The notes beneath the pieces are model-generated. The model was not told the DNA's origin. It ran no database searches and saw only the letters and a program-made list of their open reading frames with translations. Position numbers and translations under genes: made by a program. DNA of 64,000 bases from Actinoplanes sp. L3-i22 (GTDB taxonomy: Bacteria; Actinomycetota; Actinomycetes; Mycobacteriales; Micromonosporaceae), in assembly GCF_019704555.1 (NCBI RefSeq), contig NZ_AP024745.1, positions 8,688,501-8,752,500 of the forward strand, in the 5' to 3' direction. Within the stretch, counting starts at the first letter, position 1. Every line of letters begins with the position of its first letter. Shown here piece by piece: positions 52,016-60,982 of the stretch.

Positions 52016-52855
52016 ATGACTTCACGCATCGCCCTGGTCACCGGGGCTACTCAGGGGCTCGGCACGGCGCTGGTGGCCGGCCTGGCGCAACGGATGGATC
52101 CGGCCGACACCGTCTATCTGACAGGCCGCGACGCGGCCCGGGTGGGCACGGCAGTCAGTTCTCTCCCGGTTACTTCAGCTGAGGTACGAGGTGAGGTGCT
52201 CGACGTCTCCGATCCCGACTCGGTCACCCGTCTCGCCGCCGAGCTGAACGATCGCCACGGCGGCATCGACATCCTCTTCAACAACGCGGTGATGCGCGTC
52301 GGCCCGGACGACGACCCCCGAGCGATCGTCGAGGAGTACACGCAGGTCAACAACTTCGGCACCACCCGGGTGATGCGCGCCTTCGCCCCGCTGCTCCGCG
52401 AGGGCGGCCGGCTGCTCGTGGTGGCCAGTTCGCTCGGCTCGCTGAAGTTCCTGGCCCCGGTGCTGCACGACCGCTTCGACGGCCTGTCCTCGCTCGACGC
52501 GGTGGACGCGGCGACGGCCGCCTGGCGCGACCAGGTCCGGGACGGCAGTGCCCGAGCCGGCGCCTGGCCCGGCTTCGTCAACATCCCGTCCAAGATCGCC
52601 CAGGTCGCCGCCGTCCGCGCCCTGGCCGCCGAGCGCCGCCCACGGGACACCGAGCGCGGCATTCTCCTGGCATCGGTCTGCCCCGGCATGATGAACACGC
52701 CGACCTCGGCCCTGTGGTGGGACGTCAGCGACGCCCCCACCCCGGAGCAGGCCGCCGACCCGCTGCTGCCCTTGGCGCTCGATCCGATCAAGCCGGAGCA
52801 CTACGGCGAGCTGATCCGCGACGGTGCCGTCCTCCCCTGGCGCCCGGCCACCTGA
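52016..52855 (+). CDS. Short-chain dehydrogenase/reductase family protein lacking the catalytic Tyr
   Basis: A 279-residue protein of the carbonyl reductase (CBR1) group. The NADP-binding TGATQGLG and the NN-V motif (FNNAVM) are present, and the active-site Ser is in VASSLGSL. The Tyr-x3-Lys pair reads NIPSK, so Asn replaces the catalytic Tyr. It may have lost activity or use another residue; family-wide substitution is possible. It is divergent from LysR, which suggests a regulated redox step. Confidence 0.82.
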   Translation: MTSRIALVTGATQGLGTALVAGLAQRMDPADTVYLTGRDAARVGTAVSSLPVTSAEVRGEVLDVSDPDSVTRLAAELNDRHGGIDILFNNAVMRVGPDDDPRAIVEEYTQVNNFGTTRVMRAFAPLLREGGRLLVVASSLGSLKFLAPVLHDRFDGLSSLDAVDAATAAWRDQVRDGSARAGAWPGFVNIPSKIAQVAAVRALAAERRPRDTERGILLASVCPGMMNTPTSALWWDVSDAPTPEQAADPLLPLALDPIKPEHYGELIRDGAVLPWRPAT

Positions 52856-53363
52856 CAGCGACGCGACCGCAGACCAACAGGCAACACGGCGCAGCGCGGG
52901 TGCGGGGCCGGATGCAAGCCGGACGCGGGCGCGGGGCTGGGCGCGGGGCCGGATGCGGGCGTGGGGCCAAGCACGGGCGCGGGGCTGGGCGCGGGGCTGG
53001 GCGCGGGCGCGAGGCTGGGCGCGGGCGCGGGGCTGGGCGCGGGGCTGGGCTGGGTGCGGCCGGGAAAAGCGCTGCGCTGCGCGGCACGGGCACGGCGCGG
53101 GCGTGGAGGCGGCGGTGGGCCGACTGGCTCTGGGCACTTATGGCGCTGGAGACCGCCACGGGAGCATCGATGCTGCGTTGTACTCGCGGGACCGGGCGAC
53201 TGCGCAACCACTCCCCGGTCGCTCAGCGGCCACACAGTGTCACGCGCGCACAGTACTTGCCGGAGGCCGTGGTGAGAATCCGCACGTGAGTGGTCATTTT
53301 CACGGCATACGGGTATGCGGAAGTGCGCTGTACTAAGCGGACGGACTGCGACGGGAGCAGGCA
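52856..53363. repeat. Gene-free stretch with GCGCGGGGCTGG repeats
   Basis: About 52918-53060 repeats GGGGCTGGGCGCGGGCGC-type units without strict period, producing Arg/Gly/Ala-only frames. The rest (53060-53363) is ordinary DNA ending in the ndh promoter region. No gene or RNA is supported. GCATA-CGGG-TATGC at 53305-53318 is a small palindrome upstream of ndh, followed by TACTAA. Confidence 0.55.
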
Positions 53364-54869
53364 ATGACTCAGGCAAGTCACCGCCAACGTGTGGTCGTGG
53401 TGGGGGCCGGTTTCGGCGGACTCTTCGCGATCAAGGCGCTGCGCAAGGCTCCGGTGGACATCACCCTCATCAACGGTACGGCGTATCACCTCTTCCAGCC
53501 GCTGCTCTACCAGGTGGCGACCGGGATCCTGTCCGAGGGTGAGATCGCCCCGCCGATCCGCGAGGTGCTGAAGAACCAGGACAACGTCGACGTCCGCCTC
53601 GGCTGGGTGTCGGACATCGACATCGAGAAGAAGGTCGTCTCGGTGTCCGGTCCGGGCATCGACTACACCGTTGAGTACGACACGCTGATCGTGGCGGCCG
53701 GCGCCTCCCAGTCGTACTTCGGCAACGACCAGTTCGCCGACCACGCGCCCGGTATGAAGAGCATTGACGACGCGCTCGAACTGCGCGCCCGGATCTTCGG
53801 CGCGTTCGAGGTGGCGGACCTGCACACCGACCCGGAGACGATCCAGCGCTGGCTGACCTTCGTGGTGGTCGGCGCCGGTCCGACCGGCACCGAACTCGCC
53901 GGTCAGATCGCCGAGTTGGCCCACCGGACGCTGCCGGGGCAGTACAAGCACATCGACCCGCGCAAGGCACGGATCATCCTGGTCGACGCGATCGGGGCGG
54001 TGCTCAACACGTTCGGCGACCACCTCTCGGCCGGTGCGCAGCGCCAGCTGGAGAAGCTCGGTGTCGAGGTCAAGCTGAACACCAAGGTGGTCGGCGTCGA
54101 CTCGACCGGTATCGAGGTCGAGGACGCGAACGGCCGGCACACCATCCCGTCGATCACCAAGGTGTGGGCGGCCGGGGTCGCCGCGCCGCCGCTGGCTCGC
54201 AAGCTGGCCGAGGCCGCCGGGGCGAAGACCGACCGGGCCGGCCGGGTCCTGGTGGAGAAGGACACCACGCTGCCCGGGCACCCGGAGATCTTCGTGCTCG
54301 GCGACATGATGAACCTGGCCGGCGCGGACGGTAAGCCGCTGCCCGGGGTCGCGCAGGTCGCCATCCAGAGTGGCCGGCACGCCGCCGACCAGATCAAGCG
54401 GCGGCTCGGTGGCAAGGACACCGGGCAGGCGTTCAAGTACTTCGACAAGGGCAGCCTGGCGACGATCTCCCGGTTCTCCGCGGTGGCCAGCGTGGGCAAG
54501 ATTCACCTGTCCGGCTTCCCGGCCTGGGTCGTGTGGGTCGCGGTGCACCTGTTCTACCTGGTCGGGTTCAAGAACCGGGTGACGGCGGTGCTCCACTGGG
54601 CGGTCAGCTTCATCGGCCGTGGGCGTTCGGAGCGGGTGGCCACGCAGCAGCAAGCGTTCGCCCGGCGCGCGATCCGGGCGTATGGCGACCCGTTCGAACG
54701 CGAGCGCGCCGACGCCGTCACGGCCCACAAGCAGGAGCTCGCCAACCACGCGGCCGCCTCGGAGACGAAGCAGCCGACCGTCCAGGCAGAGCCCACGCGG
54801 ACGCAGGAGACGGAGCGGCCGACGGCCGACACCGAGCCGGAACGGGAACCCTTGAGCGTCCGCGAGTAG
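53364..54869 (+). CDS. ndh: Type II NADH dehydrogenase
   Basis: A 501-residue membrane-associated flavoprotein that oxidises NADH and reduces menaquinone without pumping protons. The FAD fold is VVVVGAGFGGLFAIKAL and the NADH fold is FVVVGAGPTGTELAGQIAEL. The second FAD contact is IFVLGDMMNL. The quinone-binding AIQSGRHAADQI and membrane-contact helices (PAWVVWVAVHLFYLVGF) near residue 390-415 are present. A charged tail of about 70 residues (after AYGDPFERERADAV) is not conserved and may be flexible. GAGCAGGCA precedes the ATG. Confidence 0.94.
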   Translation: MTQASHRQRVVVVGAGFGGLFAIKALRKAPVDITLINGTAYHLFQPLLYQVATGILSEGEIAPPIREVLKNQDNVDVRLGWVSDIDIEKKVVSVSGPGIDYTVEYDTLIVAAGASQSYFGNDQFADHAPGMKSIDDALELRARIFGAFEVADLHTDPETIQRWLTFVVVGAGPTGTELAGQIAELAHRTLPGQYKHIDPRKARIILVDAIGAVLNTFGDHLSAGAQRQLEKLGVEVKLNTKVVGVDSTGIEVEDANGRHTIPSITKVWAAGVAAPPLARKLAEAAGAKTDRAGRVLVEKDTTLPGHPEIFVLGDMMNLAGADGKPLPGVAQVAIQSGRHAADQIKRRLGGKDTGQAFKYFDKGSLATISRFSAVASVGKIHLSGFPAWVVWVAVHLFYLVGFKNRVTAVLHWAVSFIGRGRSERVATQQQAFARRAIRAYGDPFERERADAVTAHKQELANHAAASETKQPTVQAEPTRTQETERPTADTEPEREPLSVRE

Positions 54870-54939
54870 TCCGGCGATACGCGCGAGTCTCGCCCGGGAG
54901 GGCAAGCCCACCGCTCCCGGCGGGACGGCGACCGGGCCG

Positions 54940-55066
54940 GGAACGACCGGACCGGGCCGGGCCGGAGCCGGCCGGGGCCGGAGCCGGCCGAGGCGGCGCG
55001 GTGCCGGCCAGGCCGAGGCGGGGCCGGCCAGGCCGAGGCGGGGCCGGCCAGGCCGAGGCGGGGCGG
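54940..55066. repeat. GGCCGGAGCCGG and GGCCAGGCCGAGGCGGG repeats
   Basis: GCCGGAGCCGGCCG-type units are followed by GGCCAGGCCGAGGCGGG repeated three times, starting near 55009. They lie between ndh and the lipoprotein gene and are non-coding. Confidence 0.7.
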
Positions 55067-55102
55067 GGCATGGGAGCGTGCCCAATCGGGCACATAGGAG
55101 GC

Positions 55103-55843
55103 ATGCGCCGATCACTCCTCTGCTCGCTACTGGCGACGACCCTGCTGCTCACGGCGGCCTGCGACGGCCGCGGCGTCTTTGCCGGGCATGGGGACGACGG
55201 GCATCGCGACAACGGGCACAGCGGCAGCGGTGATCGGGTGGTGACCGGTGGCAGCGTCGGCGACCACGATCGGGCCACGTTCGCGATCGTCTCCGGGGCG
55301 GACGTGGTCCGGGTTCGGGCGGCTGATCTCGGGGGTGACCTCTATCGCGTCAGCACTGCGGACGACGCCAAGGTTCGGCCGTCGGTGCGGGTCGACGGGG
55401 ACACCGTTTATGCCGCGCTCGCCGACACCGGGGACCCGGGTCCGGCCGTCGTCACCGCCGAGCTGAGCAGTGCCGTGCACTGGCAGCTGCGGTTCGACGG
55501 CGGGGCCAAGGAGGAGTCCGCCGACCTGGCCGGCGGCAAGGCCACCGGCGTGAGCTTCGTCGCCGGCACCAGCCTGGCCGAGGTCACCCTCCCCGCGGCA
55601 CAGGGCTCCGTCCCGGTCACGCTCGGTGGCGGCGCGAGCCAGGTCACCGTGCATCTCACCGGGAACGCGCCGGTTCGGGTACGTGTGGGCGGCGGCGCCG
55701 GTTCGGTGACCGTCGACGGCACCCGGCATACCGGAATAGCTGGTGGAACGGATTTCGCGCCCGCCGGATGGAGCGCCGCGACCGACCGTTACGACATCGA
55801 TCTCACGTCAGGTGTCTCGAACCTGACCGTCGACCGGCGGTAA
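55103..55843 (+). CDS. Predicted secreted lipoprotein
   Basis: A 246-residue protein. The signal peptide (RRSLLCSLLATTLLL) ends in a lipobox LTAAC at about 18-22. A His/Gly/Asp-rich stretch (GHGDDGHRDNGHSGSG) may bind metal. The rest is beta-rich with repeated VTVxxTxxAPVRVRVGGGA segments, similar to DUF4097-like adhesin repeats. I do not recognise a function. GGAGG sits one base before the ATG, which is too close; the in-frame ATG at 55070 is an alternative start with a poorer signal peptide. Confidence 0.7.
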   Translation: MRRSLLCSLLATTLLLTAACDGRGVFAGHGDDGHRDNGHSGSGDRVVTGGSVGDHDRATFAIVSGADVVRVRAADLGGDLYRVSTADDAKVRPSVRVDGDTVYAALADTGDPGPAVVTAELSSAVHWQLRFDGGAKEESADLAGGKATGVSFVAGTSLAEVTLPAAQGSVPVTLGGGASQVTVHLTGNAPVRVRVGGGAGSVTVDGTRHTGIAGGTDFAPAGWSAATDRYDIDLTSGVSNLTVDRR

Positions 55844-55930
55844 CCTCGCGTTCGTTCATTAGGTAGCGTGTACCGGCCCCGACCTGACGAGACGGGCCGC
55901 ACCGCCACCGCAGAGAAGAGGCCCCGATTG

Positions 55931-56578
55931 ATGCCGGTCACCGCCGCGACCGTTATGGCCCCACGGCAGCCGGCGCTGGCCCCGGTCTTCGGGACCCTGA
56001 CCCTGTTCACCGGGCGAATGGGCTCCGGCAAGAGCACCCTGGCCCTGCAGAACGCGTTCAACCGACGCCAGGCCGGCCGCCCCGGAGTGCTGTTGACCAG
56101 CCAGGACCGGGCCGGCGAGGGAATACTGTCGTCGCGCCTCGGGGTGACCGCCGACGCGATCGAGGTGGACCAGGGCATGGACCTGGCCGTGCTGGTCGCC
56201 GATCGGGTCCCGGCCGGCGGTTTCGTGATCTCCGATGAGGCCCAGTTCCTGACGCCGGGCCAGGTGGAGCAGCTGGCCTGGGCCGCCGACGAGCTCGCGG
56301 TCGACATCGACTGCTACGCGATCACCACGGATTTCCTGTCCCGGCTGTTCCCGGGCGCGCAGCGCCTGGTCGAGCTGGCCGACGTGATCGTGCCGCTGCA
56401 GGTCGAGGTGACCTGCTGGTGCGGACGCCCCGGCCGGCAGAACGCCCGGATCGTCGACGGCCAGGTCGCCCGGGCCGGCGAGCAGGTCGCGGTCGGCGAC
56501 ACCACCGAGACGTCCGCGGTCTCCTACCGAGTCCTGTGCCGCCGCCACTGGCGCAACGGTGAACCCGGCCCAGCCTGA
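55931..56578 (+). CDS. tdk: Thymidine kinase, type II (TK1-like)
   Basis: A 215-residue enzyme that phosphorylates thymidine. P-loop GRMGSGKS (28-35), DEAQF (102-106), and the lasso DFLSRLFPGAQRL (134-146) match the TK1 family. The zinc ligands are Cys162 and Cys164 (TCWCGRPG) with a late Cys-x2-His (CRRHW). The start MPVTAAT has AGAGG about 10 bp upstream; a longer frame is less likely. The gene end is repeated three more times downstream in altered form. Confidence 0.9.
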   Translation: MPVTAATVMAPRQPALAPVFGTLTLFTGRMGSGKSTLALQNAFNRRQAGRPGVLLTSQDRAGEGILSSRLGVTADAIEVDQGMDLAVLVADRVPAGGFVISDEAQFLTPGQVEQLAWAADELAVDIDCYAITTDFLSRLFPGAQRLVELADVIVPLQVEVTCWCGRPGRQNARIVDGQVARAGEQVAVGDTTETSAVSYRVLCRRHWRNGEPGPA

Positions 56579-56803
56579 CCGCCAGGCAAACCGGGGCAAA
56601 CAGCGCGGCCTGACCACCCAGGCAAGCCGGCGCGAGCGACGAAACCGCCCCAGCCTGGCCACTCGGGCAAGCCAGGACGAACAGCGAACCCGGCCCAGCC
56701 TGACCGTTCGGGCAAGTCGAGGCGACGTGTTGACTTGACGATGTTGACTGGATCAACGTTGATGGTTGATTCGGTCGGCCAGGTGTTGATTCAACGTTGA
56801 CTG
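56579..56803. repeat. Gene-end repeats and a TTGA-rich inverted cluster between convergent genes
   Basis: From 56560 to 56730 the tdk end (AACCCGGCCCAGCCTGACCG and GGGCAA) recurs in three more degenerate copies of about 45-55 bp. From 56728 to 56812 there are at least nine TTGA/TCAA elements, including ATCAACGTTGAT (56752-56763) and TCAACGTTGA (56791-56800). The AT content is unusual for this DNA. It may act as a bidirectional terminator or protein site. Confidence 0.7.
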
Positions 56804-58039
56804 TCAACACTGCCCGGTCCCCCACCACCGGCACACCACGGTCCACATGTCCGCGGTCTGCAGCCGCACCTCCCCGCCCGCGTCGTTCAGCACGTTGCGC
56901 CCACCGGCCAGCTGAACGTCGAGCGACTCCCCCGCCGCCAGGATCGTGGTCTCCTCGAACCGGTGCTGATACCGCCCGCCGAGCACGACATGTCCCTGCA
57001 GGTCGATCGGCCCGTCGCTGATGTTCACCACGGAGATCCGCTCGATCCCGCCGTACTTCACCTTCAAATCGACCTTGCCGGTGAGCGGACTACCGCAGCC
57101 CACCAGGCACGGGTAGACGAACGCCCGCCGCAGGTCACCCTGCGGATCGAAGAGGTACGCCCCTTCACCGACCCCCGGGTGCACCGGGTCCACGTTCGTG
57201 AAGACCTGCGCCGGCATCCCCCAGTACTTGTCGGTCGCGGTGTCCCGCCCCTTGCCGACGTGCACGTAGATGCGTCCGCCGGCGGGCACCACGGTTCCCC
57301 GCTTGAACGTGTACCGCCGCAGCCCCGAGTCCCGGACCCACCAACCGCTCAGGTCCACCGGCTCCGTCCCGGTGTTCCCGATCCGGATCCATTCGCCGTT
57401 CAGGTTGAGCCCGTCGTCCCCGTCCGCGTCGCTGTTCGCCCACACGGTGAGCTGCGCGTCGGCCGCCGGCCCGGCCCCGCAGTAGTCGCTGTCCCACATG
57501 TAGTTCTGCTCGGACGCCGCGTGCGCCGACGCCAGCTCGTAGGTGCGGTCCCAGGCGTCCTCCCCCGGGAACGGCAGCGTCAGCGCATACCCGTGCCGCA
57601 CCAGGTCCGCGCCGACGTCCACCCACCGCCCGTTGATCTTCACGGCGATCGAGCGCAGCGGCCGGCCCCGGCTGCTGCTGCGGGCGTGCCGGGCGGTCAG
57701 CCGCACCACGCCCTTACCGGCTTTGATCAGCTGTTCGACGCGCGCGGTCGCTTCCAGGGCGTGGCATTCGCCGGTCCGCTTGGCCGGGTTCGCCGAGTAT
57801 TTGTGCTGCTCCATGGCCTGCACCCCGATCAGCCGGATCGGGCGGGCGGTCTTCGACCCGTTGACCTTGATCATCAGGGTGTCACCGTCGGCGACCCAGT
57901 CGACCTTGCCGGTCCACACCCCGCAGCGGGGGCTTCCGGCGCCCGGCCGGCAGGCCACGCTGCCGGCGAGGGCCGGTGCGGGCGTGCCGCCCAGAGCGAG
58001 GGCGACGGACGCGGCGAGGGTGACGAGACGGCGCAGCAT
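56804..58039 (-). CDS. Secreted staphylococcal-nuclease-like protein with lamin-tail-like domains
   Basis: A 411-residue exported protein. The signal peptide MLRRLVTLAASVALALGG ends at PALA. The SNase-like OB-fold (about 40-200) has VADGDTL, RLIGVQAME, and a later ADLVRHGYAL; the third catalytic Arg is not obvious, so activity is uncertain. A lamin-tail-like domain (about 200-310) begins LNLNGEWIRIGNTGTEPVDLSGWWV. A second beta domain follows to the end. It probably degrades extracellular DNA or binds it. Confidence 0.8.
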   Translation of the reverse strand: MLRRLVTLAASVALALGGTPAPALAGSVACRPGAGSPRCGVWTGKVDWVADGDTLMIKVNGSKTARPIRLIGVQAMEQHKYSANPAKRTGECHALEATARVEQLIKAGKGVVRLTARHARSSSRGRPLRSIAVKINGRWVDVGADLVRHGYALTLPFPGEDAWDRTYELASAHAASEQNYMWDSDYCGAGPAADAQLTVWANSDADGDDGLNLNGEWIRIGNTGTEPVDLSGWWVRDSGLRRYTFKRGTVVPAGGRIYVHVGKGRDTATDKYWGMPAQVFTNVDPVHPGVGEGAYLFDPQGDLRRAFVYPCLVGCGSPLTGKVDLKVKYGGIERISVVNISDGPIDLQGHVVLGGRYQHRFEETTILAAGESLDVQLAGGRNVLNDAGGEVRLQTADMWTVVCRWWGTGQC

Positions 58040-58187
58040 GCTTCCAAGATCGGGCCGGGACGGTTGCGGTTCGAGTCATCCGGCGATGCGGACCGGTTGC
58101 GCTGATCCCGGAGCAGAGGCAGATTGCGACGTACGGCGGAAGAACACGCACGATGGACCGAAGAGACACGCTGAAGGAGTCGCAGAG

Positions 58188-59204
58188 ATGGTCGAGTACC
58201 GCCCCTTCGGGCGCACCGGTGTGCAGGTCAGCAACCTGACGCTGGGCGCGATGAACTTCGGCAGCAGCGGCAACCCGGACCACGGGGACGGGGTCCGGAT
58301 CATTCACCGCGCGCTGGACGAGGGCATCAACGTCATCGACACGGCAGACGTCTACTCCCAGGGGGAGAGCGAGGAGATCGTCGGCGAGGCCCTGGAGGGG
58401 CGGCGGGACGACGTGTTCCTGGCCACCAAGGTGCACGGCCAGATCGGCACGCGGCTGAACCAGGGCGGCAACTCACGCCGCTGGATCATCACCGAGGTGG
58501 AGAACAGCCTGCGCCGGCTGCGCACCGACTGGATCGATCTCTACCAGGTGCACCGGCCGGATCCCTCGACCGATTTCGACGAGACCCTGGGCGCGCTCAG
58601 CGACCTGGTCCGGGCCGGCAAGATCAGATACATCGGGACTTCGACGTACGAGCCGTCGGCGATCGTCGAGGGCCAATGGCTCGCCGAGCGTCGGCACCGC
58701 GAGCGGGTGGTCGCCGAGCAGCCGCCGTACTCCCTGCTGGTCCGGGGCATCGAGAGGGAGGTGCTGCCGGTCGCCCAGCGGCACGGCCTGGCGGTGATCC
58801 CGTGGAGCCCGCTGGCCGGCGGCTACCTGTCCGGGCAGCGTCTGGAGAGCTGGAAGTCGCTGCGGGCGGAGCGGATCCCGGGCCGGTACGACACGTCCGC
58901 GCCGGCCAACACGCCGAAGGTCGAGGCGGTCCGGAAGCTGCAGGCGCTGGCCGACGAGGCCGGGCTGTCGCTGATCCACCTGGCGCTGGCGTTCGTCCTG
59001 AACCATCCGGCGATCACCTCGGCGATCATCGGCCCGCGCACCCTGGAGCACCTGGAGTCGCAGCTCGGCGCCGTGAAGGTGACGCTGACCGAGGACGTGC
59101 TGGACCGGATCGACGAGATCGTCCCGCCGGGCACGAACCTGAACCCGGCCGACGCCGGCTACCTGCCGCCGTCGCTCACGGACAAGACGCTGCGACGCCG
59201 CTGA
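58188..59204 (+). CDS. Aldo/keto reductase
   Basis: A 338-residue NADPH-dependent oxidoreductase of the YajO/AKR group. Catalytic residues lie in NVIDTADVYSQGESE (Asp and Tyr), FLATKVHG (Lys) and YQVHRPDP (His). Conserved IIGPRTLEHLESQL ends the cofactor site. ATG at 58188 has GGAG 9 bp upstream; the longer open frame to 57543 overlaps the nuclease-like gene antisense and is rejected. There is no clear regulator adjacent. Confidence 0.9.
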   Translation: MVEYRPFGRTGVQVSNLTLGAMNFGSSGNPDHGDGVRIIHRALDEGINVIDTADVYSQGESEEIVGEALEGRRDDVFLATKVHGQIGTRLNQGGNSRRWIITEVENSLRRLRTDWIDLYQVHRPDPSTDFDETLGALSDLVRAGKIRYIGTSTYEPSAIVEGQWLAERRHRERVVAEQPPYSLLVRGIEREVLPVAQRHGLAVIPWSPLAGGYLSGQRLESWKSLRAERIPGRYDTSAPANTPKVEAVRKLQALADEAGLSLIHLALAFVLNHPAITSAIIGPRTLEHLESQLGAVKVTLTEDVLDRIDEIVPPGTNLNPADAGYLPPSLTDKTLRRR

Positions 59205-59213
59205 GCGTGCCCG

Positions 59214-60860
59214 TCACTCCGGCGCGAGAAGGCCGGCGATGACCCGGTTCCGGCCGGCGCGCTTGGCCGCGTAGAGGCGGGCGTCGGCCCGGGCCAGCAG
59301 CTCCGCCTGCCCGTCCCCCGGCATCACCGAGTCGGCCCCGATGCTCACGGTGACGGGCAGGTCGCCGGTCACCGCGCGCCACGGATGCCCGGCCACGGTC
59401 GCCCGGACCCGCTCCAGGAAACCGACCGTCCGCACCTCGTCCAGCCCGCTGACGACGAGCAGGAACTCCTCACCCCCGAGCCGCGCCGCGAAGCCCCCGG
59501 GGTGAGGCGCGAAGCCCCCGGGGTGAGCCGCCAAGCCCCCGGGGTGAGGCGCCGAGCCCCCGGGGTGGGCTGCTGAAACCGCGGGGGCGGCCGTCGAGGC
59601 GGAGGTGAGCAGGCGGGCGACTTCCACCAGGACCCGGTCGCCGGCTTCGTGCGTACACAAGTCATTGATTTGTTTGAAATGATCGAGATCGAGAACCGCG
59701 GCCCACAACGGGACTCCGGTCCGGTTGGCCTGTTCGATCAGGCCCGGGAGCTGTTCGTCGACGTAGCGGCGGTTGCGCAGCCCGGTCAGCGGGTCGCGCC
59801 GGGCCTGCTCGCGGAACTGCTCGGCCTCCTGCCGCGCCTCGTTGACCTCGAAGAGCGCCTGCCGGTTGCGGGCCTGCGCCTCCCGGGCCGCGGAGAGCAC
59901 CTCCTTCTCGGCCGCGTGGAAGCGCTTGTACTCGGCGAACGCCGGCTCGAACGCGCCGGCCGCGGCGTGCAGCTCGGCCTGCTCCTGCATGACCCGGACC
60001 AGGATCTCGCCGTGCCCGTGCGCCTCGCACTGCTCGCGGCAGGCGTCCAGGGTCAGCTGGGCGTTGCCGAGGTCGTCGCGCAGCCGGCGGGTGATCGCGA
60101 GCGTGAGCAGGAACTCCGGGAGCGCGTCGGCCTCCAGCGGCGCGTCCGGGTATCCGTTGATCGCGGCCAGGACGGTCTCCTCGGCGTCCTGGTAGTGACC
60201 CAGCGCGATCTGCACGCTGGCCACCGTGTCGAGATCGTTCGGGTCGAGCCGGTGCCCGTGCGCGGCGGCGGTGGCACGCATCCGCCGGACCACGGTCCAG
60301 GCGCGTTCCGGCTCGCCGGCGAGGTACTCCGCGTACGCGTGGTTGTTCAGCACCATCATCTGGTCGCGCAGGTCGGCGCTGTGCCGGGCCAGTTCCTCGG
60401 CCTGCCGGTAGCGTTCCCGGGCGGCCTCGATCGAGCCGGTCTCGGTGAGCGCGTCGGCGTACTTGACCACGTACGGCAGTCGGCGCCGGGGCAGGACGCT
60501 CTCCTCCAGGGCCTCGACCGCGGCGACCGCGTGCACCAGCAGCGCGGCGACGTCGCCCAGGTTGCGGTAGGTGCGGCCGAGCAGCAGGTGACTGCGCGCG
60601 ATCAGGTAGCGGTCACCGTGCGTGTGCGCCCACTCGTTGATCAGCCACATCGCCTCGGCGGCGGTCTTCAGCTCGCCGGACCGCTCGGCGACGTCGGCCC
60701 GGATCAGGCGGGCGCGCATCCGGTCGGCCTCGTCGGCGGCGTCCCGCTCGATCTCCGCGGCGCGGGCCGCCCGGCCGGCCGGGTCCCGTCCGACCCAGTC
60801 CTCCAGGTCGTCGAGCTCGGCGGCCAACGTCGGATGCACGGCGGCACTCACGCCGATCAT
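59214..60860 (-). CDS. TPR-GGDEF diguanylate cyclase with a repeat insert at the I-site
   Basis: A 548-residue cytoplasmic protein. Helical TPR-like repeats occupy about 15-345, then a coiled coil (EVNEARQEAEQFREQARR) leads to a GGDEF domain (about 372-546). RDPLTGLRNRRYV, AAVLDLDHFKQIND and LGGEEFLLVVSG are intact, so it should make c-di-GMP. The stretch where the I-site RxxD normally lies holds HPGGSAP-type repeats (four 7-residue units) just before AARLGGEEF. Feedback inhibition is probably absent. ATG at 60860 or an upstream GTG at 60920 may be the start. Confidence 0.88.
   Translation of the reverse strand: MIGVSAAVHPTLAAELDDLEDWVGRDPAGRAARAAEIERDAADEADRMRARLIRADVAERSGELKTAAEAMWLINEWAHTHGDRYLIARSHLLLGRTYRNLGDVAALLVHAVAAVEALEESVLPRRRLPYVVKYADALTETGSIEAARERYRQAEELARHSADLRDQMMVLNNHAYAEYLAGEPERAWTVVRRMRATAAAHGHRLDPNDLDTVASVQIALGHYQDAEETVLAAINGYPDAPLEADALPEFLLTLAITRRLRDDLGNAQLTLDACREQCEAHGHGEILVRVMQEQAELHAAAGAFEPAFAEYKRFHAAEKEVLSAAREAQARNRQALFEVNEARQEAEQFREQARRDPLTGLRNRRYVDEQLPGLIEQANRTGVPLWAAVLDLDHFKQINDLCTHEAGDRVLVEVARLLTSASTAAPAVSAAHPGGSAPHPGGLAAHPGGFAPHPGGFAARLGGEEFLLVVSGLDEVRTVGFLERVRATVAGHPWRAVTGDLPVTVSIGADSVMPGDGQAELLARADARLYAAKRAGRNRVIAGLLAPE
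59490..59573. repeat. Four 21-bp in-frame repeats inside the GGDEF domain
   Basis: Units GAAGCCCCCGGGGTGAGGCG (plus one base) and variants start at 59490, 59511, 59532 and 59553. They encode HPGG-F/L/S-A-P/A. The period keeps frame. Confidence 0.92.
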
Positions 60861-60944
60861 CGTGGCGTGACCACGGCACGGTCGGCAAGCGAACCGTGAC
60901 AACTCGTTCACTCCTATCACGAAGGTTTCGCTCCGGGAAGATCG

Positions 60945-60965
60945 TTAGCTAGGCTAAGCACCTAA
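60945..60965 (+). promoter_or_regulatory. Weak iron-box-like element before the ABC exporter
   Basis: TTAGCTAGGCTAAGCACC and the following TAA share TAGGCTAA with the IdeR/DtxR box, but only about 11 of 19 positions fit. It is 18 bp before the exporter start. Confidence 0.25.
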
Positions 60966-60982
60966 GTCGTTAGGAGCGCCGC

